Shown: positions 14,735 to 19,801 of the stretch, piece after piece | How the letters are laid out: each line of letters starts with the position of its first letter | Position numbering within the stretch: position 1 is the first letter of the stretch | NCBI GenBank assembly: GCA_019454665.1 | Contig: JACFNW010000005.1 | Coordinates: 1-19,801 of the forward strand | Direction: 5' to 3' | Length of the DNA: 19,801 bases | Source: Fimbriimonadaceae bacterium | GTDB lineage: Bacteria > Armatimonadota > Fimbriimonadia > Fimbriimonadales > Fimbriimonadaceae | Program-made: the position numbers and the translations under genes | The notes under the pieces: model-generated | The model's input: the letters and a program-made list of their open reading frames with translations, nothing else | Databases searched by the model: none | Told to the model about the DNA's origin: nothing

Positions 14735-15840
14735 CGAACCACTACAAAACACTGGGCGTCGAGCCGACGGCCACCGAGGCCGAGATTCGCTCGGCGTACC
14801 GGAAACTGGTGCTGGTGCACCACCCCGACCGGTCGAAGAACCCGAAGTCGGCCGAGGTGTTCGTGCGCGTGCGCGAGGCCTACGAGGTGCTCTCGCAGCC
14901 CGATTCGCGCCGACTCCACGACCAGCGGTTGAACCAACCCGCACCGGCGCCCGAACCGCCGAAACACCGGCCGCCCAAGCCTAAGACGGCCAGCTACCGC
15001 GGCTGGGGCGACGACCCAGAACCCGTCGCGCCGCAGGGCCCGAGAATCTCCGAGGTGGAGATCGAGCGAGACTTGGAGAAGCTTGCTTCCCTGTTCGCTA
15101 TGGGCAAAATGACCGACGCCGAGGCGTTGGCGCGTGTCATCAATCACAAACTGCCTACCTTGGCAACCCCCTATGCCGTACTGGGCGACATCGCGCGGCT
15201 CCAAGGAAAGCACGAGGCGGCCGCGAGGCTCTACGCCTATGCCGTCCAGTACTCGCCAGGCAACAAGCTCTTCGAGCAACGGCACGACGAGATGCTGCGC
15301 ATCCTCACGCCTCAACCCGAGGCCCGCCGGATCAACCCTTGGGCGGCGCAACTGTTCGCGTGGAGCATCGTGCTGTGTTGTCTGGCCTATGTGGCGTTGA
15401 GCCGCGAGAAGCCGATGCTGCCCACCGTCGAACTGGTGAACACTTGGACGCTCGGCTTGGTGGTCATGTTGTTCATCTCGGGTGCGGTGGTCGGTTCGGC
15501 ACTCTCGATGGGCGGGCTGCTGGAGCGGTTCGTCTCCACGACATCCGCGATGGGAGGCGTCACACCTGCGTTTTACCTTGGCATCATGGCCATCGTGAAC
15601 TATTGGGCCGCCGCCGCACTCTATATTGGAACCAGTCTGCTCAACGGTTCGGCCAGCGTCGCGGTGTCGCGCTTGGTGGCCAGCGTGGGGGGCATCACGT
15701 TTCTCGCGACGCTGACCGCAGGAATCTCCACCCACGTGGACGCGTTCCAAGTACTGGTTTGGGGCGGCAACGTGGCCTATATCGGCGCCGTGGTGGGCTG
15801 GATGATCGCCGATTCGATGCTCGAGAGCGTATCGCCCTGA
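14731..15840 (+). CDS. Membrane J-domain (DnaJ-like) protein
   Basis: 369 aa. Residues 3-66 are a J-domain with the diagnostic HPD at 31-33 (LVHHPDRSKNP) and helices EIRSAYRKLVLV and VRVREAYEVL. A proline-rich spacer (68-105) follows, then a helical segment with TPR-like character (about 108-192). Five membrane segments come last, near 204-223, 239-260, 278-300, 312-333 and 341-360. The zinc-finger and substrate domains of true DnaJ are absent, so it probably recruits DnaK to a membrane site. The ATG overlaps the stop of the pilC-like gene (ATGA), so translation is coupled. That hints at a role in folding or assembling the secretion/pilus platform or its clients, but this is inference. The 3' end overlaps a convergent gene by 64 bases. 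Confidence 0.88.
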   Translation: MTNHYKTLGVEPTATEAEIRSAYRKLVLVHHPDRSKNPKSAEVFVRVREAYEVLSQPDSRRLHDQRLNQPAPAPEPPKHRPPKPKTASYRGWGDDPEPVAPQGPRISEVEIERDLEKLASLFAMGKMTDAEALARVINHKLPTLATPYAVLGDIARLQGKHEAAARLYAYAVQYSPGNKLFEQRHDEMLRILTPQPEARRINPWAAQLFAWSIVLCCLAYVALSREKPMLPTVELVNTWTLGLVVMLFISGAVVGSALSMGGLLERFVSTTSAMGGVTPAFYLGIMAIVNYWAAAALYIGTSLLNGSASVAVSRLVASVGGITFLATLTAGISTHVDAFQVLVWGGNVAYIGAVVGWMIADSMLESVSP

Positions 15841-16316
15841 GGCTGAGTGTTCGCGCCGCCCGTGCGCTTGGGCGGCGTGGGACCGATGGGGTCTTCTACC
15901 GGAGGCGTCGCCGCGCCGCCCTCAAGGTCGGGCAACGTGTCTTGGACCGGGGCGCGTTCGGGCTTCGGCTTGGCTTCCGGCTTGGGCTCCGTGGTCCTGG
16001 CGCGAGTCCGCTCTTTCTTGGGCTCGGTGGTCACGCGCAAGCGCGGCGGCTTGAATGCCAGCTTGTCTTCGGGCCGTGATTCCACCTGAAGGCGGTCGGC
16101 GGCGGGTTCGGTGGCTTGCGGCTCGTCGCTGGGTTCGGTCGTTGTCTCTTCCCTGGTTCCAAGGGTCGGCAACTTGAGCTCCAGCGCGCGCGCCTTCTGG
16201 GCCACGCTGGTGCCGCTGAGCCTGGGGCCGACGACGAAGTAGCCGAGCGCGCCAAGAGCGACGGGCACCGCCAGCCATTGAAGCAAGCCAAGACCAATGC
16301 GACCGCGTTTCGCCAT
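15777..16316 (-). CDS. Single-pass membrane protein with Pro/Thr/Glu-rich tail, unknown function
   Basis: 179 aa. A basic start (MAKRGRIGLG) and one membrane segment at about 11-29 (LLQWLAVPVALGALGYFVVG) suggest an N-in, C-out anchor. Residues 30-53 could be a short coiled segment. The remainder is low-complexity, rich in Pro, Thr, Glu and Lys (for example ARTTEPKPEAKPKPERAP), as in periplasm-spanning or cell-wall linker regions. No folded domain is recognised. The gene is supported by a TAGAAT box 6 bases before the ATG and by the clean membrane anchor. The last 21 residues are antisense to the end of the J-protein gene and may simply be what the frame encodes there. Confidence 0.65.
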   Translation of the reverse strand: MAKRGRIGLGLLQWLAVPVALGALGYFVVGPRLSGTSVAQKARALELKLPTLGTREETTTEPSDEPQATEPAADRLQVESRPEDKLAFKPPRLRVTTEPKKERTRARTTEPKPEAKPKPERAPVQDTLPDLEGGAATPPVEDPIGPTPPKRTGGANTQPQGDTLSSIESAIIQPTTAPI

Positions 16317-16322
16317 AGGTTC

Positions 16323-16328
16323 ATTCTA
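16323..16328 (-). promoter_or_regulatory. -10 box TAGAAT for the anchored Pro/Thr-rich protein gene
   Basis: On the minus strand TAGAAT is followed by 6 bases and the ATG at 16316, the same layout as the genes at 101 and 7625. Confidence 0.55.
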
Positions 16329-16384
16329 ACAGACGTGCGAAAAGGTGCCGAGTGTGCCGGGGTCCCGCACCTAGGTGCTCAAAC

Positions 16385-17272
16385 TCAGGAGACCTTGCGT
16401 CTGCGAAGGGCCAGAGCGCCGATTCCCGCCGCGAGCACCAGCATGGTCGCGGGCTCGGGAACCGGGTTCAGCCAATCCGTGCCCGACCGAGAGGAGAAGC
16501 CCTCGATGGCGACGAGGTTGCCGTTGGCATCGCGAAAATCGTCCATCCCGTTCCAATAGGCCGAATGCGAAAAGTCCAGGGTTCCCGATACCGTCCCCGG
16601 CAGAAGCGAGTCGTTGGTGGCGTGGAAGTACGCCTCCATGTTGCCGCTGAGCAAGAACGGCTGGCCGTAGACGAACTCCAGCGTCACCTCGGTCAGAGGC
16701 TGATTGAGTTCGTCTCCCTAGTACTCGACACCGCCTTCTCCGTCCGAGTACCACGAGCCGAACCAGCCTCCCACGAGATAGCTTCCGCCGCCATCGGTGC
16801 TCGTGCCGATCCACGAATCCCAGAACCCGTAGAGCTCGGCGTCGGGCGTGTTGTAGGCACCGGAGAATGCGAACGCGTCGGAACCGAACACCCGCAGAGA
16901 CGCCGTAAACGTACCGATCGTTCCGTTTAAGTCTCCGCCGTCAATCGTGACCTGATCAATCCACTGGGTTCGCGCGTCCGCCATGATCGTCCACGTCGGA
17001 TCGGCAGCGTTGAACGCGTCGAAGTGGGCGAACACCTTGTTCACGCCAAAGGCCAGTTGGCCCTCTGCGACGGCGAGCGCCTTGTCCGGGACCTCGTGAC
17101 GTAGGCTCACCAAATTGGGATTGTCGAACTCGTAGAGGGCCTGTTGGTCGGAATCCACCATGGTCCTGACCTCGGTGACGAAAGATCGGTCTTGAGCGTG
17201 GCCCAGCGAGGCGGCGACGAGAAGCGCGAAACAGACGTGCGGCGTGCGCATGGTCTCAAGGAGTCTGGTCAT
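16385..17272 (-). pseudogene. PEP-CTERM sorted exoprotein, interrupted by an in-frame TAG
   Basis: A single minus-strand frame runs from a signal peptide to a classic PEP-CTERM tail, broken only by TAG at 16718-16720. The first part has MRTPHVCFALLVAASLGHAQ as leader, then a beta-rich domain (FGVNKVFAHFDAFNAADPTW, FGSDAFAFSGAYNTP, SYLVGGWFGSWYSDGEGG). After the TAG the frame continues without a gap as GDELNQPLTEVTLEFVYGQ, ending VPEPATMLVLAAGIGALALRRRKVS. That tail is the PEP motif, membrane helix and basic end cut by exosortase. Without read-through the protein would lose its sorting signal. The start is uncertain: ATG 17272 (taken here, with TATCAC 7 bases upstream) or ATG 17251. No exosortase is in the window. 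The function of the exported domain is unknown. A consensus error is possible. Confidence 0.75.
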
Positions 17273-17368
17273 GGCCCACGTGATACCCATGGGTCGAATG
17301 GCGCGAATTGGGTACAACAAAGTCCAGATTGGGCGAGGCGAACTCTACACGCTCCGCCCGCGTAGACG

Positions 17369-17374
17369 TACAAT
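17369..17374 (+). promoter_or_regulatory. -10 box TACAAT for the Fe-S carrier gene
   Basis: TACAAT lies 6 bases before the ATG at 17381, a near-consensus box at leaderless spacing. The gap AGAACG has no Shine-Dalgarno match. Confidence 0.55.
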
Positions 17375-17380
17375 AGAACG

Positions 17381-17758
17381 ATGATCACCCTCACCGACCG
17401 CGCCGCGTGCGAGCTCAAGGAGCTCATGATCCAGGAGAACAAGACCAACGCCTACCTTCGCGTGTGGGTGGCCGGCGGCGGTTGCTCGGGCCTGCAGTAC
17501 GGCATGGCCCTCGACGATGGCGAGCCCGAGGATGGCGACCAGACGTTCGAGAACGATGGCGTGCGCGTTCTGGTGGACGACCTGAGCCTGCGCTACATGG
17601 TCGGCTCGGTCGTGGACTACGTGGACGACCCCATGGGCGGCGGCTTCAAGATCGAGAATCCGATGGCCACGAAGTCCTGCGGCTGCGGCTCCAGCTTCCA
17701 GACCGAGGAAGGCCAAGCCAGCGGCGGCGGTTGCGGCAGCGGCTGCGGTTGCCGATAA
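17381..17758 (+). CDS. Iron-sulfur cluster carrier, IscA/ErpA/HesB family, with Cys-rich tail
   Basis: 125 aa. A-type carriers receive Fe-S clusters and pass them to client enzymes in the cytosol. The start ITLTDRAACELKELM is typical. The three conserved cysteines are Cys35 (VAGGGCSGLQY), Cys100 and Cys102 (KSCGCGSSF). VDDPMGGGFKIENPMA is the usual block before the Cys-Gly-Cys, though many members have DYVD-x-L-x-GAGF in place of the MGGGF here. The protein then continues with about 20 extra residues, GQASGGGCGSGCGCR, adding Cys118, Cys122 and Cys124. The usual members end shortly after Cys-Gly-Cys. Whether ErpA, IscA or SufA cannot be decided. IspH, an ErpA client in E. coli, is encoded in the same window but not adjacent. 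Confidence 0.93.
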   Translation: MITLTDRAACELKELMIQENKTNAYLRVWVAGGGCSGLQYGMALDDGEPEDGDQTFENDGVRVLVDDLSLRYMVGSVVDYVDDPMGGGFKIENPMATKSCGCGSSFQTEEGQASGGGCGSGCGCR

Positions 17759-17798
17759 GCGCGGGAATGTCGTCCGCAGTTTGCGGGTCTTTGCATGG

Positions 17799-17804
17799 TA
17801 CGAT
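17799..17804 (+). promoter_or_regulatory. -10-like box TACGAT for the antitoxin gene
   Basis: TACGAT lies 7 bases before the ATG at 17812, so the toxin-antitoxin pair probably has its own promoter 53 bases after the Fe-S carrier stop. Confidence 0.45.
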
Positions 17805-17811
17805 TTCCGCC

Positions 17812-18039
17812 ATGAAGTCTAATGACCTGTTTGACGAGGCGCTGAGGTTGCCCGAAAGGGAACGTGCGAAGTTGGCCGGATACCTCATTCTAAGTCTGGA
17901 AGCGGAGGCCGAGTCAGGCGTCGAAGCGTTGTGGGATGCTGAGATCCAAGCTCGTCTCGATCAGCTTGAAGCAGGCGATGTTCAACTCGTTCCCGCAGAG
18001 GAAGTGATAGCCCGACTGTTGAAGATTGTCGAGCGCTAG
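17812..18039 (+). CDS. Addiction-module antitoxin, PF09720/TIGR02574 type
   Basis: 75 aa, acidic and helical. The block LPERERAKLAGYLILSLE (13-30) followed by VEALWDAEIQARLDQLEAG (37-55) and VPAEEVIARL (60-69) is the signature of the short unstable antitoxins partnered with ParE/RelE-type toxins. Many start, as here, with a degenerate N-terminal helix and end with the PAEEV helix. The short protein binds and blocks the downstream toxin. The ATG at 17812 gives the family length; longer open reading upstream is antisense-like or shadow of the Fe-S gene. A TACGAT box lies 7 bases before the ATG. The toxin follows after 64 bases, a larger gap than the usual overlap. Confidence 0.88.
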   Translation: MKSNDLFDEALRLPERERAKLAGYLILSLEAEAESGVEALWDAEIQARLDQLEAGDVQLVPAEEVIARLLKIVER

Positions 18040-18103
18040 CATTCGTTGCCCGCTGGAAGCCTGGACCGGTTCAAGACCTTAGGGTACGGAGCACGATTCA
18101 CTG

Positions 18104-18397
18104 ATGAGGATCACTTACCACCAGGCGGCAGAAGCTGAGGCTGAAGCTGCTGCGCAGTGGTATGCCCAGCGTGACCTCAGCGCGGCGGAGGGTTTCATCG
18201 CTGAACTTCGAAATGGCGAGAAGGCAATCACGGAGGCCCCCGAGAGGTGGGCTCCCAGTGCACGGGGAACCCGCCGCTACCTGATGGATCGCTATCCCTT
18301 CGCTATCGTGTACCGCCGCGATGGCGAATTGATCCAGATCATTGCCGTGGCACACCTCCGACGCAGACCGAGGTATTGGACCAACCGCACGACTTAG
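18104..18397 (+). CDS. ParE/RelE-family toxin
   Basis: 97 aa. The family pattern is clear: N-terminal helix with acidic/Ala repeats (YHQAAEAEAEAAAQWYAQRD), a second helix (AEGFIAELRNGEKAITEAP), then the beta-sheet core TRRYLMDRYPFAIVYRRD and the C-terminal strand IAVAHLRRRPRYW. The final HLRRRPRYW is characteristic of ParE-like toxins paired with PF09720 antitoxins. The target (gyrase or ribosome-bound mRNA) cannot be told from this. An in-frame TAG at 18080-18082 prevents extension upstream, and no other start lies between it and the ATG. It is convergent with the esterase gene, 19 bases apart. Confidence 0.9.
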   Translation: MRITYHQAAEAEAEAAAQWYAQRDLSAAEGFIAELRNGEKAITEAPERWAPSARGTRRYLMDRYPFAIVYRRDGELIQIIAVAHLRRRPRYWTNRTT

Positions 18398-18416
18398 GAC
18401 CCCAGTATCTGCCGAA

Positions 18417-19271
18417 TCACCGGCCGAACAGGTACAGCAGGATCATCCCGATCCTGCTGGCCCACGCGCCCTCGTTGTGGACGGCGAAACCGTCCTCGTA
18501 GTACACCAGGTCAGCGCCTTCTTGCCAGCCCTTCGCCGTCAGCGCATCGCGCAGCCGTCGGGCGTCGGTGACCGCTCCCGGGCCCTCTTGGGTCCCCATG
18601 TCCATCCAAATGCGGCTGGCGAACTTCTTGGGCAGCGCCTGCACGCGCTTGAGCATCGCGCGGTCATCCCACCAGACCGAGGGCGACAGCACGCCCAGCT
18701 TGCCGAACACGTCCGGCCGCGTCAAGCCCATGTGCAGCGTGACGATGCCGCCGAACGAACTGCCCGCCAGCCCCGTGTTGGCCGGGCCGGTCTTGGTGCG
18801 GTAGGTCTTGTTCACGAACGGCATCAGCTCGTCGGTGATGAACTTGCCGTAGAGGTCGGCTTTGCCGCCGGCTTCCTGGCTCCCCATGCGCGCACGGGTG
18901 GGCAGGAACTCGTTGGCCCTCTCGCCTTCGGCGTTGGCGATGGCCACGATGACGATCGGCGGGATGAGCTTGGCCTTGATCAGCGCCTCGGCGGCCTCGT
19001 CGGCACGCCACTCCAGGTTCGGCAGGTACGACGTGTCGCCGCTGAACACGTTCTGCCCGTCGTGCATGTAGAGCACCGGATAGCGCTCCTTGCTCTCGGC
19101 ATAGCCGGGCGGCAGGTAGATCCACACGCGCCGCTTGTTGTTCAGGACCTTGGATTCGACGGCCTCGTGCAGGACGATCGTGCCCGTTTTGGTGACCCGT
19201 CGTTGGGGCTGGTCTTGGGCGATGGCGAGCGAGCAGGCGAATGCGAGGGCGGCGACGGCGATGCGCTTCAC
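18417..19271 (-). CDS. Secreted alpha/beta-hydrolase esterase (esterase D/enterochelin-esterase-like)
   Basis: 284 aa. A signal peptide (MKRIAVAALAFACSLAIAQ, cut near 19) indicates export. The fold markers are RRVWIYLPPGY (47-57), YPVLYMHDGQNVFSGD (64-79), the nucleophile elbow GSSFGG with Ser172 (LAGSSFGGIVTLH), LSPSVWWDD (195-203) and the likely catalytic His265 in FAVHNEGAWASR. The acid is probably an Asp near 224-236 (MDMGTQEGPGAVTD). This resembles the Esterase (PF00756) family, whose members cleave acyl, feruloyl, sialyl or siderophore esters; the substrate is not readable here. The GTG start at 19271 sits 6 bases behind a CACAAT box. Many related proteins are annotated enterochelin esterase, but no siderophore genes are nearby. 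Confidence 0.9.
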   Translation of the reverse strand: MKRIAVAALAFACSLAIAQDQPQRRVTKTGTIVLHEAVESKVLNNKRRVWIYLPPGYAESKERYPVLYMHDGQNVFSGDTSYLPNLEWRADEAAEALIKAKLIPPIVIVAIANAEGERANEFLPTRARMGSQEAGGKADLYGKFITDELMPFVNKTYRTKTGPANTGLAGSSFGGIVTLHMGLTRPDVFGKLGVLSPSVWWDDRAMLKRVQALPKKFASRIWMDMGTQEGPGAVTDARRLRDALTAKGWQEGADLVYYEDGFAVHNEGAWASRIGMILLYLFGR

Positions 19272-19277
19272 TCTGTT

Positions 19278-19283
19278 ATTGTG
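19278..19283 (-). promoter_or_regulatory. -10-like box CACAAT for the esterase gene
   Basis: On the minus strand CACAAT is followed by 6 bases and the GTG at 19271. It supports the GTG start and a leaderless message. Confidence 0.45.
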
Positions 19284-19408
19284 CCCAAGGGCAAGCGGCC
19301 GAAGGGGGTCCCTGCTGGAATTCTCGGCGTGGCGGTCATAGGTTTCGCCCCCCCCCCAAGGCCCGCGCCACCCTGCCTTTCGCTTGCCCGCGCAGATGGC
19401 GCGCGGTG

Positions 19409-19443
19409 TCGAAGGGGACGCCTACCCGCTTTGTCCGCTTCGA
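19409..19443. repeat. Imperfect inverted repeat
   Basis: TCGAAGGGGAC (19409-19419) faces GTCCGCTTCGA (19433-19443): 10 of 11 pairs match across a 13-base loop. No T-run follows, so it does not look like a standard terminator. Confidence 0.5.
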
Positions 19444-19542
19444 AACGACCGGCAGACACAGCCTCGCCAAGGGCGGATGACGCTCGGGCCGGGCTTCCTC
19501 TGCCTGACCTAACATCCGGCAGGAATGCCCGTCACGCTGAGC

Positions 19543-19567
19543 CCTTGGGCGACGCAGTCGCCCAAGG
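19543..19567. repeat. Perfect 11-base hairpin
   Basis: CCTTGGGCGAC and GTCGCCCAAGG pair perfectly around a GCA loop. It is flanked by GTCACGCTGAGC on the left and TGTCGAAGCGG on the right, suggesting it is the core of a larger dispersed element. Confidence 0.6.
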
Positions 19568-19617
19568 TGTCGAAGCGGATGGGTCGGCTCGGCCCGACGC
19601 AGGGGCACGACGGGGCG

Positions 19618-19687
19618 GGGGTGCCACGGTCTGGCCGGGCCCGACCATGCTTCGCCCGGTGCCGACGCCCCTGCCCGGCAGACCGTG
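19618..19687 (+). repeat. Palindromic dispersed repeat, copy 4
   Basis: Starts GGGTGCCACGGTCTG and ends CAGACCGTG. The outer stem matches copies 1 and 2 (CACGGTCTG/CAGACCGTG), while the inner stem is CCGGG/CCCGG as in copy 3, again after a one-base bulge. The loop differs from the other copies. Confidence 0.75.
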
Positions 19688-19765
19688 CTTCTCCCGCCGA
19701 GGCTCGCTCTCGAATTACACGTTCCATCTCGTGGTTCATCGGCGCTGATCAACCCTCCCCTCGAT

Positions 19766-19788
19766 CCCCTCCCGATCTTCGGGAGGGG
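19766..19788. repeat. Perfect 10-base hairpin
   Basis: CCCCTCCCGA and TCGGGAGGGG pair perfectly around TCT. The related CCCTCCCCTCGAT lies just before it. There is no T-run, so a terminator role is uncertain, and the window ends 13 bases later. Confidence 0.6.
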
Positions 19789-19801
19789 ACGTCACCCGAC
19801 C

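Larger units (their letters stand above)
19272..19801. other. 530-base region without a gene, rich in palindromes
   Basis: No open frame here has protein-like composition or a family match. The region holds a run of ten C (19348-19357), an imperfect hairpin at 19409-19443, a perfect hairpin at 19543-19567, one copy of the dispersed palindromic repeat (19618-19687) and a perfect hairpin at 19766-19788. Phrases such as GTCACGCTGAGC and GTGTCGAAGCGG look like parts of dispersed intergenic repeats. Confidence 0.6.

Noticed and set aside
16343..16372. AGGTGC...GCACCT inverted repeat after the PEP-CTERM gene region
   Set aside because: It lies upstream of the 16316 start and after the PEP-CTERM stop, but the stem is short with an unstable inner loop and no T-run follows, so a terminator call is not supported.
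224..16720. Reassignment of TAG as a sense codon
   Set aside because: Many intact genes in the window end in TAG at the family-typical position, so a general reassignment is unlikely.

Overview
The window is GC-rich bacterial DNA from an organism with two-membrane-type surface biology: a flagellar export gate (FlhA), a type IV pilus/type II secretion inner-membrane protein, a PEP-CTERM sorted exoprotein and the MEP isoprenoid pathway. An Armatimonadota/Fimbriimonadales-like bacterium would fit, but this is a guess from gene content and no rRNA or marker gene proves it. Many start codons sit only 5-8 bases behind a TANAAT-like -10 box, so leaderless transcription seems common.

Layout. 1-2780 is an accessory stretch. 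It holds the tail of an unknown gene, a C39-like cysteine peptidase gene broken by an in-frame amber codon, and two consecutive toxin-antitoxin-like modules on the minus strand: a winged-helix/nucleotidyltransferase pair and a MntA/HepT pair. A 22-base direct repeat forms the 3' end of both modules. 2781-13369 is mostly housekeeping: flhA, the prenyl synthase gene ispA, a secreted helical-repeat protein, fucI (L-fucose isomerase), ispH, a TPR/membrane protein, a barrel-only amidohydrolase and the XTP pyrophosphatase gene rdgB. 13460-17272 is envelope-related: a PilC/GspF-like protein translationally coupled to a five-helix membrane J-protein, a Pro/Thr-rich anchored protein, and a PEP-CTERM gene that also carries an in-frame amber codon. 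17381-19271 holds an IscA/ErpA-type Fe-S carrier with a cysteine-rich tail, a third toxin-antitoxin pair (PF09720-type antitoxin with ParE/RelE toxin) and a secreted esterase. The last 530 bases have no convincing gene and are full of palindromes.

How the genes relate. IspH and IspA are steps of one isoprenoid route but are not in one operon. PilC and the J-protein overlap by 4 bases and are probably made together. The three toxin-antitoxin modules are each two-gene units. Convergent neighbours are packed tightly, several overlapping at their stop codons. The exception is the gap after ispA, which holds three copies of a palindromic repeat family whose fourth copy lies at the right end of the window; differences between copies preserve the hairpin pairing.

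I did not find a clearly new multi-gene system. The strongest leads are the repeat family with compensatory changes, the leaderless-start pattern, the repeat-bounded toxin-antitoxin cassette, the two amber-interrupted exported proteins, and the secretion/J-protein couple.
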